From NCBI GenBank assembly GCA_900319885.1, contig ONQH01000032.1, positions 1 through 24,303 on the forward strand: 24,303 bases of DNA, read 5' to 3'. Each line of letters begins with the position of its first letter. The stretch's first letter is position 1. The DNA is from Candidatus Avelusimicrobium ruminicola (GTDB lineage: Bacteria; Elusimicrobiota; Elusimicrobia; Elusimicrobiales; Elusimicrobiaceae). The translations under genes were made by a program, and so were the position numbers. Positions 15,591-22,457 of the stretch are shown here, in pieces. The notes beneath the pieces are model-generated. The model did not search any database. It was not told the DNA's origin and saw only the letters and a program-made list of their open reading frames with translations.

Positions 15591-16631
15591 ATGACTATTT
15601 TAGAATTTAAAACCGCGTGCGACACCATCGCACAAGAATACAAAACCAAAATTAACGCCGCGCAAACAGCCGCTGAAGTGGAAGATTTGCGTGTGGCCGC
15701 GCTAGGCCGCAAAGGCGCGCTTACGGATTTACTCAAATCCCTCAAAGATTTTTCTATTGAAGATAAAAAACAAGCCGGCCCGATGGGCAATGCCTTGAAG
15801 GCAGACTTGACCGCTGTATTAGATGACAAAGCCGCCTTCTTTGCCGCTAAAGAAATTAACGACGAACTTAACAAAACCAATATAGACTTAACGCTCCCCG
15901 GTTACCCGGTGGCATGCGGGCACAAACATCCGCTTTCCGTAGCGCAGGATCGCATGACCACGATTCTTTCACGCTTGGGTTTTGAATGGGCGGAAGGTCC
16001 GTGGGTGGAAGATGAAAAACACAATTTTGATTTGTTAAATGTGCCTTTGCACCACCCGGCGCGTGACGCGCAAGATACGTTTTTTGTGGATACCAAGGCG
16101 CCGCTGGTGTTGCGCTCACACACGTCTAACGTGCAGAGCCGGTATATGGAAAAACACAAACCGCCACTGCGCATTATGGCACCGGGGCGCGTGTTCCGCA
16201 ACGATAGTTTAGATGCTACCCACAGCCCCGTGTTCCACCAAATTGAGGGCTTGTATGTGGATAAAAACGTCAGTTTAGCCGATCTCAAAAGTGACCTCAC
16301 AGCCTTTATGAAAGGCTTGTTTGGCGATAAGGCCGAAATCCGGTTCCGCCCGTCCTTCTTTCCGTTTACGGAACCCAGCGTAGAGGTAGATGTAAAATGC
16401 GTGTTCTGCCAAGGCAAAGGGTGTAACGTCTGCAAACAAAACGGCTGGATTGAAATGCTAGGCGCCGGAGTTGTTCACCCCAACGTGCTTAAAAATTGCG
16501 GCATTGACCCTAACGAGTTTAGCGGCTATGCGTTTGGCATGGGCGTAGAACGCTTGGCCATGATGATGCTTAACATCAAAGACATCCGCGCATTTTACGA
16601 AAACGACGTGCGCTTACTTAAACAATTTTAG
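15591..16631 (+). CDS. pheS: Phenylalanine-tRNA ligase alpha subunit
   Basis: The catalytic subunit of the (alpha-beta)2 enzyme that charges tRNA-Phe. The 346-residue protein has an N-terminal coiled coil that binds tRNA, then LRSHTSNVQ (residues 174-182), class II motif 2 (GRVFRND, 199-205, through HSPVFHQIEG) and motif 3 (GMGVERLAMM, 316-325). Four cysteines (270, 273, 278, 281) form a CxxC-x4-CxxC knuckle before the GWIEMLGAGVVHP segment, a zinc-binding variant seen in many bacterial PheS. The ATG follows a TATAAT by 6 nt without a ribosome site. pheT begins 8 nt after the stop. Confidence 0.98.
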   Translation: MTILEFKTACDTIAQEYKTKINAAQTAAEVEDLRVAALGRKGALTDLLKSLKDFSIEDKKQAGPMGNALKADLTAVLDDKAAFFAAKEINDELNKTNIDLTLPGYPVACGHKHPLSVAQDRMTTILSRLGFEWAEGPWVEDEKHNFDLLNVPLHHPARDAQDTFFVDTKAPLVLRSHTSNVQSRYMEKHKPPLRIMAPGRVFRNDSLDATHSPVFHQIEGLYVDKNVSLADLKSDLTAFMKGLFGDKAEIRFRPSFFPFTEPSVEVDVKCVFCQGKGCNVCKQNGWIEMLGAGVVHPNVLKNCGIDPNEFSGYAFGMGVERLAMMMLNIKDIRAFYENDVRLLKQF

Positions 16632-16639
16632 GACGAACT

Positions 16640-18457
16640 ATGAAAATTCTATATTCTTGGTTAAAAGATTTTATTGAGTTGGACTTAGCCCCCGAAGAAC
16701 TGGCCAAAAAATTGACCGATCTGGGTATTGAAGTAGCCTCTATTGAAAAAACCGGGGCCGATTTTGAAGGCGTACACGTAGCGCAAATTATTCAAATTGA
16801 TAATCACCCCAATTCCGACCATTTGCACTTGGTCACCTTGGACCGCGGCAACGGAGTTACCCAGCGTGTAGTTTGCGGGGCTCCCAACGTGGCCGTAGGG
16901 CAAAAAGTGCCTTTGGCCCGCGTAGGCGCGCGGCTAGGCAAAATTGTGATGAAGCCGGCTGTGATTCGCGGCGTAGAATCAGAAGGGATGATTTGTTCGT
17001 CTGATGAATTAGGCCTTACACACACCCGCGCTCATGGCATTTTGGTGTTGGATGAAAATTTGCCGCTGGGCACGGATGTGTCCACGCTTTACGGCAAGGC
17101 CGATACTGTTTTTGAATTGGAAATTACGTCTAACCGCCCCGATTTGCTGTCCCATTTAGGGGTGGCGCGCGAGCTAGGCGTTTTGTTAAATAAACCTGTT
17201 AAATTGCCCGCTATGAAAGATATTCCCGGGCAAGGCAAAGCCTTAGACGTGGAAATTCAAAATGCCGAAGGGTGCGGCCGCTATATCGGGCGTATTATCC
17301 GCGGCGTGAAAAATGCCGAGTCGCCCGAGTGGATGAAGGAACGTTTGGCGGCCATGGGCCTCAACCCCAAAAACGCTTTGGTGGATGTCACCAACTATGT
17401 AATGTTTGAACTGGGCAACCCGCTTCACGCGTTTGATTTGCGCGAAGTGGAAGGGAGCAAAGTGATTGTTCGTAATGCCGCCGCGGGTGAAAAATTCACC
17501 GTGCTTGGCGGGCGCGAACTGGAACTGACCGAAAATTGTCTGCTCATTGCCGATGAAAAAAAGGCCACGGCCTTGGCCGGTATTATGGGCGGGCAAGAGA
17601 GCGGCATTAAAGAAGACACGCAAGATATTTTTATTGAAGCCGCGTACTTTAATCCGCCTACCATCAATAAGACCGTCAAAAAGTTTGCTATTTCGTCCGA
17701 TTCTTCCCAACGCTTTGAACGTGGCACGGATATTGAAGGGGCGATGTTGGCCATGCGCCGCGCGAGTGAACTGTTTGTACAAATTTGCGGCGGAACCGCG
17801 AGCGAAATTAACGACGTTTATCCGCAAAAATTTGAAAATAAAATTGTGGAATTTACCCCGGCGCAAATTAACGCAATTTTAGGGGCCAATATTCCGGATG
17901 AAAAACTCAAAGATATTTTTGCCCGGTTGGCGGCTCAGTTTGATGCCAGCGGGAGCGTGTGGAAGTTTAAGGCTCCCACCCACCGGCGCGACTTGAACCA
18001 CAAATGGGACTTGGCCGAAGAAGCCGCCCGCTTTGCCGGATATGACAATATCCCGGTGTCCGCTACGCGCGCACATGTAACTTTTGCCGATAACCCTAAA
18101 GGCATTGACTTGGGTAAAATCTACGCTAACACGCTTATCGGGGCCGGTTTTTGCGAGTGCAAAAATATTGACTTCGTGGGTGAAGCGGACCTCAAAACCA
18201 TGGGGGCGGACCCGAAGTTTTGTATCCGCGTAAAAAATGCGTTGGCGCAAGGGTGGGATTATTTGCGCCCTACGCTACTGCCGTCACTTATCAAAAATGT
18301 AGAGAGCAATTTGCGTTTTGGTAACGCTAATTTGAAATTGTTTGAAGCCAGCAAAACTTTCCAAAACATGAAGGGATTCCCGGTGGAAAACTACACGGTA
18401 GCGGGTGTGTTAACGGGAAATTTAGAAGAAGATAAATTTTTTTTCTCAAAGGACTGA
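16640..18457 (+). CDS. pheT: Phenylalanine-tRNA ligase beta subunit, 5' part (frame breaks at a T8 run)
   Basis: The first 605 codons of PheT. Present are the tRNA-binding (EMAP-like) domain at about residues 40-150 (VAQIIQIDNHPNSDHLHLVT, with MICSSDELGL), the B3/B4 editing domain (roughly 200-370), the B5 domain (about 400-475) and the start of the catalytic-like core. The frame runs into TGA at 18455-18457, just after eight T (18437-18444). The expected LKG motif and the rest of the protein continue in the -1 frame. Together with the downstream part the protein would be about 780 residues, normal for PheT. The gene is essential in bacteria, so the full protein is probably made somehow, or the break is a base-calling error. 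Confidence 0.93.
   Translation: MKILYSWLKDFIELDLAPEELAKKLTDLGIEVASIEKTGADFEGVHVAQIIQIDNHPNSDHLHLVTLDRGNGVTQRVVCGAPNVAVGQKVPLARVGARLGKIVMKPAVIRGVESEGMICSSDELGLTHTRAHGILVLDENLPLGTDVSTLYGKADTVFELEITSNRPDLLSHLGVARELGVLLNKPVKLPAMKDIPGQGKALDVEIQNAEGCGRYIGRIIRGVKNAESPEWMKERLAAMGLNPKNALVDVTNYVMFELGNPLHAFDLREVEGSKVIVRNAAAGEKFTVLGGRELELTENCLLIADEKKATALAGIMGGQESGIKEDTQDIFIEAAYFNPPTINKTVKKFAISSDSSQRFERGTDIEGAMLAMRRASELFVQICGGTASEINDVYPQKFENKIVEFTPAQINAILGANIPDEKLKDIFARLAAQFDASGSVWKFKAPTHRRDLNHKWDLAEEAARFAGYDNIPVSATRAHVTFADNPKGIDLGKIYANTLIGAGFCECKNIDFVGEADLKTMGADPKFCIRVKNALAQGWDYLRPTLLPSLIKNVESNLRFGNANLKLFEASKTFQNMKGFPVENYTVAGVLTGNLEEDKFFFSKD
18439..18445 (+). other. Candidate slippery site in pheT (T_TTT_TTC)
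   Basis: In the pheT frame the codons are TTT TTT TTC (18437-18445), so T_TTT_TTC fits the X_XXY_YYZ rule for -1 ribosomal slippage. A -1 shift, or one extra T added by RNA polymerase, gives DKFFF followed by LKGLMQTVLAKA, restoring the family motif. I see no strong downstream hairpin or pseudoknot. Confidence 0.6.
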
Positions 18458-18990
18458 TGCAAACCGTGCTGGCTAAGGCGGACGTAACACTCGCCCCATC
18501 TAAAAACGTGCCGGTATATATGCACCCGAAAATCAGCATGGATATTTTGCAAGGTGGTAAAGTAATTGGCGTGTTTGGGGCGTTGCACCCGCTTACGCTT
18601 AAGGCCTTTGGCATTAAAAATGCAGACGTGTGGGCCTTTGAATTTGCCACCAAACAAATTGAAAAAAATTATTCCGCGCGCGACTTTAAGCCCGCACAAG
18701 ATGTGGCTGTGTTTCCGCCCTCTTTGCGTGATTTGTCTGTAGTGCTTCCTAGTGACACCACGTATGCGCAAATTACCAGCGCACTGGATAAAACGCCGCT
18801 GGATGTGGACTTGGCTTACCACTTGATTGACGTCTATCAAGGCGAACATTTGCCGCAAGGCAAAAAGAGCGTTACGTTTAGTTTGGCCTTTAGTAAAAAA
18901 GACGGTACACTAAAGGACAAAGAAATAGATCAGGCCTTTAACCGCCTTGTGGACCAACTCAAAGCACAGGTGGGGGCGGAACTTCGCTAA
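18457..18990 (+). CDS. pheT: Phenylalanine-tRNA ligase beta subunit, 3' part (core end and FDX-ACB domain)
   Basis: This 177-codon frame holds the last quarter of PheT: the end of the catalytic-like core (GVFGALHPLTLKAFGIK) and the C-terminal anticodon-binding FDX-ACB domain (FPPSLRDLSVVLPSDTTYAQ, then LIDVYQGEHLPQGKKSVTFS). The ATG at 18457 overlaps the TGA of the 5' part, and AAAGGA lies only 3 nt before it, so re-initiation as a separate polypeptide is conceivable. The in-frame residues before the ATG (LKGL) still match the family, which shows that the true coding sequence runs through from upstream. Confidence 0.9.
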   Translation: MQTVLAKADVTLAPSKNVPVYMHPKISMDILQGGKVIGVFGALHPLTLKAFGIKNADVWAFEFATKQIEKNYSARDFKPAQDVAVFPPSLRDLSVVLPSDTTYAQITSALDKTPLDVDLAYHLIDVYQGEHLPQGKKSVTFSLAFSKKDGTLKDKEIDQAFNRLVDQLKAQVGAELR

Positions 18991-19250
18991 TGCAAGATAA
19001 ACTCAAGCAGTTGGAACTCTTAATTACGCAGACGCTTGCCCGTCAAAAAGAACTGACGAGCGAAAATACTACGCTTAAAAACCGTCTGCGCATATTGGAA
19101 GAGGACCGCTTGCAGTTAAAAGAGTTGCAGCGTGAACTGCGCGAACTCAAAGAGTGGAAGAAAAATGCGCAAAGTGTGCTACGCAAAGTAACAACGCGCA
19201 TTGACAAAGAATTGGAAAAAGCCAAATCCTCGCAAGAAAAAATCGTTTAA
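18990..19250 (+). CDS. Short coiled-coil protein, possible ZapB-like division factor
   Basis: An 86-residue, highly charged protein that is helical throughout. The heptad pattern runs from about residue 5 to residue 80 (KLKQLELLITQTLARQKELT through LKELQRELRELKEWKK). It has no signal peptide or membrane segment. The ATG overlaps the pheT stop as TAATG, so it is co-translated with pheT. ZapB-like or similar coiled-coil genes after pheT and near zapA occur in several phyla. With a zapA candidate only 4 kb away, a role at the division site is a reasonable guess, but low-complexity coiled coils cannot be assigned by sequence alone. Confidence 0.6.
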   Translation: MQDKLKQLELLITQTLARQKELTSENTTLKNRLRILEEDRLQLKELQRELRELKEWKKNAQSVLRKVTTRIDKELEKAKSSQEKIV

Positions 19251-19268
19251 CAACAGATAGAAAAATTA

Positions 19269-19292
19269 AAACCCCCTCAATAGAGGGGGTTT
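19269..19292. terminator. Bidirectional terminator between pheT operon and tRNA-Gly
   Basis: A 10-bp stem, AAACCCCCTC (19269-19278) / GAGGGGGTTT (19283-19292), with an AATA loop. The minus-strand side has the better T-rich tail (TTTTAATTTTT) and sits just after tRNA-Gly, so it probably ends that transcript as well as the pheS-pheT operon. Confidence 0.85.
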
Positions 19293-19298
19293 GCTAAA

Positions 19299-19372
19299 TG
19301 GAGCGGGCGAAGAGAATCGAACTCTCGTCTCAACCTTGGCAAGGTCGCGTTCTACCATTGAACCACGCCCGC
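19299..19372 (-). tRNA. tRNA-Gly (anticodon GCC)
   Basis: The minus strand gives a 74-nt cloverleaf: acceptor GCGGGCG / CGCCCGC, discriminator T, encoded CCA. The D arm contains GGTTCAATGGTAGAAC. The anticodon stem CCT/AGG (extended by the flanking A-C pairs) encloses TTGCCAA, so the anticodon is GCC. The T arm contains AGTTCGATTCT. The promoter is at 19397-19425. Confidence 0.96.
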
Positions 19373-19396
19373 AAAAACGATTCTTACTACTTCTAT

Positions 19397-19425
19397 AGTA
19401 TAGCAATTTTGTGCCGTTTGTACAA
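19397..19425 (-). promoter_or_regulatory. Promoter of tRNA-Gly
   Basis: On the minus strand TTGTAC (complement of 19420-19425) and TATACT (complement of 19397-19402) are separated by exactly 17 nt. The -10 lies 24 nt before the mature tRNA 5' end. Confidence 0.75.
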
Positions 19426-19436
19426 GTATTATTTTG

Positions 19437-20315
19437 CTACTTGGCTGCTGGCGTGGCCCCCAATAATTGTTGCGCAATGGGTTTTAGGTAGTGATTTTCC
19501 TCTACGGCTTGGCGGACCCCGGGGTTTTGTTTAAGCGCGCGCAAAGTGGGGCTTGCGTCAATGAGTTTAACTGCTTCTTGCGGCCGGTCCCGGTAATATT
19601 TTACCGCTTTGCTAATAAGCAGGTGGCTCATAAAGCGGCTTTTGCCAATTACGCGGACCATTTGTTCGTTGGCCAGCAGTTGGCTAATCACATCACTGTT
19701 AAAAAATTCATTTAAGGTGGTGTGATCCTGCGCTAAGGCCGCCAACAGTTGCGGATCTTCCAACAGCGGGGCCACATCCGGGCGTGCGATAAACGCTTCC
19801 CCTACTTCGGGGCGGTTGAGTAAATATTGAATAATCTGCGGGTCTTGGGTGTTGGCGGAAAAGTTCTCGGTCAGTGCCCAGGGCGCCATGCCGATAATTT
19901 TATAATTATTGGGTGTCATGGATTGGTAATTGTACCGGCTGATAATAGGCAGCGTAGTTCCTAATGTATCTACTGCTACGTTACGGTCGGACCCTTCGTT
20001 AATTTGCACATACGTTACATTTTTGCTGGGGTTAAAGTCGGCCGCTTCGTAGGTTAGCCCCTCAATTTGTTTGGGTTCTAGGGCCTGGGTCAAATTGTCA
20101 GCCTTGTTTTTAGCATTAAGCACAAATAACCACGTCACAAAAACGATTACCAAAATACAGGCTGCCAACGAAGGAACGACCCAACTGGGCAAGGAAGAGT
20201 CTCTTGTCGTGCGTCCGTGCGTTGCATCGGCTTGAGCGGACGCATTTTTGGCCGCCGATTTTTTGTAATACTTGTGCGGATGACGTAAACGGTCTATAAT
20301 TTCTTCGGTTTTCAT
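19437..20315 (-). CDS. Membrane-anchored protein with helical repeats, function unknown
   Basis: A 292-residue protein I do not recognise. A basic, Ala-rich cytoplasmic N-terminus (about 45 residues) is followed by one membrane helix (PSWVVPSLAACILVIVFVTW). A long extracytoplasmic part follows. Its first half has short beta-like segments, with an ALTENFS stretch. Its second half has helical units rich in D/N-P turns (QDPQIIQYLLNRPEVGEAF, ARPDVAPLLEDPQLLAALA, NEFFNSDVISQLLANEQMV). These resemble STI1-type protein-interaction repeats, which suggests a scaffolding or chaperone-like role, but this is only a resemblance. I start it at 20315 (MKTEEIIDRL), supported by an upstream TATACT and AGGG; a longer frame from 20408 runs through the divergent promoter. 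Confidence 0.7.
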   Translation of the reverse strand: MKTEEIIDRLRHPHKYYKKSAAKNASAQADATHGRTTRDSSLPSWVVPSLAACILVIVFVTWLFVLNAKNKADNLTQALEPKQIEGLTYEAADFNPSKNVTYVQINEGSDRNVAVDTLGTTLPIISRYNYQSMTPNNYKIIGMAPWALTENFSANTQDPQIIQYLLNRPEVGEAFIARPDVAPLLEDPQLLAALAQDHTTLNEFFNSDVISQLLANEQMVRVIGKSRFMSHLLISKAVKYYRDRPQEAVKLIDASPTLRALKQNPGVRQAVEENHYLKPIAQQLLGATPAAK

Positions 20316-20384
20316 AGTCGTTACCCTAGCAAATAAGTATAATTTATTATATGAAATCTCGCAGGACACTAAAAGGGGAACTTT

Positions 20385-20765
20385 ATGCAAAAAACTATTT
20401 TTTATCATGATACCGATTGCGGAAATGTAGTCTATTACGGCAACTACCTCAAGTATTTTGAAGAGGCCCGTACCTTATATATGCAGCAAAAAGGCTATAG
20501 CGTGCCCGCGTTGATGCAGCAAGGCAAATACTTTGTGGTGGCCCGGCAAGAGGTGGAATACAAATATCCCGTACGCTACGCAGATGTAATAACCGTAGAT
20601 ACAAAAGTGTTGGAAATTTCGGATATTAAAATTGTGTTTGAAAACACGATTACCAACCAAAATGGGCGGCTTTGCACCAAAGGAAAAACCACGCTGGTGT
20701 GCGTCAATGCTTCCGGGATGCCTACTTCTATGGGAGTAGATGTAAAGCAAGCCATTGGGGCCTAA
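20385..20765 (+). CDS. YbgC/FadM-type acyl-CoA thioesterase (4HBT hotdog fold)
   Basis: A 126-residue single hotdog domain. The YbgC-family active-site segment reads FYHDTDCGNVVYYGNYLKYF (residues 6-25), with D11 in the position of the catalytic aspartate. The segment VEYKYPVRYADVITVDT and the strand TLVCVN complete the fold. Members hydrolyse acyl-CoA or acyl-ACP thioesters; in proteobacteria YbgC sits with tol-pal, but no tol gene is present here. AAAGGGG lies about 7 nt before the ATG. The gene is divergent from the membrane-anchored protein across a 69-nt promoter region. Confidence 0.88.
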   Translation: MQKTIFYHDTDCGNVVYYGNYLKYFEEARTLYMQQKGYSVPALMQQGKYFVVARQEVEYKYPVRYADVITVDTKVLEISDIKIVFENTITNQNGRLCTKGKTTLVCVNASGMPTSMGVDVKQAIGA

Positions 20766-20828
20766 CCCCTTGTTTTTTTGAAGAAAAGTCTTATACTATA
20801 TATTATTTATTGAGTGCCGGAGGAAATT

Positions 20829-21587
20829 ATGAAACGTTTAGCATTTTGTATGTTATTATTGGCCTTAAGTGCGCGTATAGGGGTAGCGAAAGGTTTGGCC
20901 TCTGCGGTAGAATCTACTGTAAACCAGGCCGTATCGTCGGAAGTATGTTGCTTGCCGGTTTTAGAACATACTTCTAAAGGCAAATTAGGTTATTGCTATC
21001 TCTCGCAGGGGGGATTTCTGCAAGCGCGTATTGAAGACAAGGGCTTGCGCGACAGTGCCAATCGTTACCCGCAATCGTATCCTACCTGCAAGGACCCGTG
21101 GTGCGTGTTTTCAAAGGGGCCGCAGACCACTCGGTACTATCGCACAAATGAACAAGGCGTGGTGTTGCAACTGAAAGATAAAAAATTTGAAAAGGACCAT
21201 GTAGGCATCTTGCAAGATGCCCCGGCCCAACATGTGGCCGATTATGGCTTGGAGTGGACAGGAAAACAAGTGCCCGCCTGCCGGGTAGATGTGGATGTAA
21301 ATGCCGAGTTGCTGGGGCCGCTTTGTATCATGAAGGCGGAAGGGGAGAAAAACCTTTCCTTTGTGGCGCTGGCACAGGTAAACGCCGCGTTGGGGGCATT
21401 GGCGCGCGGAGATAACTCCTATTTATTATTCTACAAAACGGAAGGAGCCTTCCCGGTAGTGCTTGGGCAGATGCCCGTTAAATATTACAAAGCCCTTTTT
21501 GAAAGCCGCGCCACGGTAAAAGTGGGCGCGTGTCCAAACGGTTCTGATGGAGAAGATTTTACTAAACTGGGGTTTGTAGTAAAATAA
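20829..21587 (+). CDS. Secreted cysteine-rich protein, function unknown
   Basis: A 252-residue protein I do not recognise. It has a signal peptide (MKRLAFCMLLLALSARIGVA, then KG), and about eight cysteines follow in the mature part (in SEVCCLP, GYCYL, PTCKDPWCVF, PACRVD, GPLCIM and VGACPN). An even number of cysteines suggests disulfide bonds in the periplasm or outside. The C-terminal half contains an ordinary alpha/beta pattern (SFVALAQVNAALGALARGD, then SYLLFYKTEG). I start it at 20829 because GGAGG lies 7 nt upstream; the in-frame ATG at 20814 is inside the leader. TATACT is found about 40 nt upstream, and a strong terminator follows. Confidence 0.75.
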   Translation: MKRLAFCMLLLALSARIGVAKGLASAVESTVNQAVSSEVCCLPVLEHTSKGKLGYCYLSQGGFLQARIEDKGLRDSANRYPQSYPTCKDPWCVFSKGPQTTRYYRTNEQGVVLQLKDKKFEKDHVGILQDAPAQHVADYGLEWTGKQVPACRVDVDVNAELLGPLCIMKAEGEKNLSFVALAQVNAALGALARGDNSYLLFYKTEGAFPVVLGQMPVKYYKALFESRATVKVGACPNGSDGEDFTKLGFVVK

Positions 21588-21600
21588 AAAATCTTATAAA

Positions 21601-21627
21601 AAAGGCCCTGCTTAAAGCAGGGCCTTT
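21601..21627. terminator. Bidirectional intrinsic terminator
   Basis: An 11-bp stem, AAAGGCCCTGC (21601-21611) / GCAGGGCCTTT (21617-21627), has T-rich tails on both strands. It separates the convergent secreted cysteine-rich and ankyrin genes. Confidence 0.9.
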
Positions 21628-21641
21628 TTACTTGGGTAAAT

Positions 21642-22334
21642 TTAGTCTTGCGCCAAACACGGGATTGCCTGTGTAATTTGTTGTGCCAGGGGAGCCATTT
21701 GGCTATTGTAGGGAATTTGCGCCCGGGCCGCTTGCAAAAGCGTCAGCCCGTTGGCGGAAGATAACTGGCGGATTTGTTTGCAATAGATTTCTTTATGGCG
21801 TTGCACCATGCGCGGGTCACTCCCTTGTATACGGGCCAAGTGATTTTTGAACTCATCATTTTTTTGTTTGAGCGTAGAACTTCTATACAAAAGATAGAAC
21901 GTATCCGTATGCCCGGCATTGATTTGTGCCAATAAGGGCGTTTCGTCAAGGGTATTGCGCTGGTTTGTCATTTTAGTAAGGCGTTGGTAGGCTTTGGCCC
22001 CGTCCGCTTGGCGAATCAAGGCCGAAATAAACTGCACGGTGCGTGCATCCTTGGCCACGTGGAACAAGTTGTTATTGTATTTATCGTGTGCATCTAAAAA
22101 ACTTTTGTCAGGGGTGGCTTGGGCTAAAGTCCGCAACGTTTCAATATCCCCCTTGCGCGCCAATTCCATAATTAAGGGCGTGCCAAAGGCGTTGGTTGCA
22201 GTTAATTGTTGGCCGGTTACCACGCTTTCCACCCGGTTGGCAACCCGTTGAGAGGCCAACGGCTCTGCCTGTGCTACGCGTATAGCACACAAGGAAAGAA
22301 AGGTCAGTACAAAAATAGTAAAAATTTTATTCAT
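21642..22334 (-). CDS. Secreted ankyrin-repeat protein
   Basis: A 230-residue protein with a clear signal peptide (MNKIFTIFVLTFLSLCAIRV, then AQA before EPL). Ankyrin-like units follow: FGTPLIMELARKGDIETLRT (about residues 50-69), a degenerate unit starting NNNLFHVAKDARTVQFISAL, and LDETPLLAQINAGHTDTFYL. The C-terminal part is helical with two cysteines. Ankyrin repeats bind other proteins; the location is periplasmic or extracellular, so a host-directed role is possible but not shown. AAAGGAG lies about 7 nt before the ATG. It stands alone, convergent with the secreted cysteine-rich gene. Confidence 0.78.
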   Translation of the reverse strand: MNKIFTIFVLTFLSLCAIRVAQAEPLASQRVANRVESVVTGQQLTATNAFGTPLIMELARKGDIETLRTLAQATPDKSFLDAHDKYNNNLFHVAKDARTVQFISALIRQADGAKAYQRLTKMTNQRNTLDETPLLAQINAGHTDTFYLLYRSSTLKQKNDEFKNHLARIQGSDPRMVQRHKEIYCKQIRQLSSANGLTLLQAARAQIPYNSQMAPLAQQITQAIPCLAQD

Positions 22335-22404
22335 AATAGGCTCCTTTCTTTAGTATGGCGGTCCGTGGCTGATAAAACGAGGGACTAAGGGCCTATATGT
22401 ATTG

Positions 22405-22439
22405 AAAAAAGGTCCTAGAAAATTTCTAGGACCTTTTTT
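22405..22439. terminator. Long palindromic terminator after dgt
   Basis: An almost perfect 17-bp palindrome: AAAAAAGGTCCTAGAAA (22405-22421), one A, then TTTCTAGGACCTTTTTT (22423-22439). It has T-runs on both strands. It lies just beyond the dgt stop on the minus strand and about 70 nt upstream of the ankyrin gene. Confidence 0.88.
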
Positions 22440-22457
22440 GTAGTAACGACGATTGAT

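Noticed and set aside
17243..17866. A 207-codon open frame on the minus strand opposite pheT
   Set aside because: pheT is conserved throughout this stretch, and the antisense frame has no start signal or known motif.
22405..22439. The 35-nt near-perfect palindrome as an operator or recombination site
   Set aside because: The flanking A and T runs and the position just after the dgt stop fit an intrinsic terminator.
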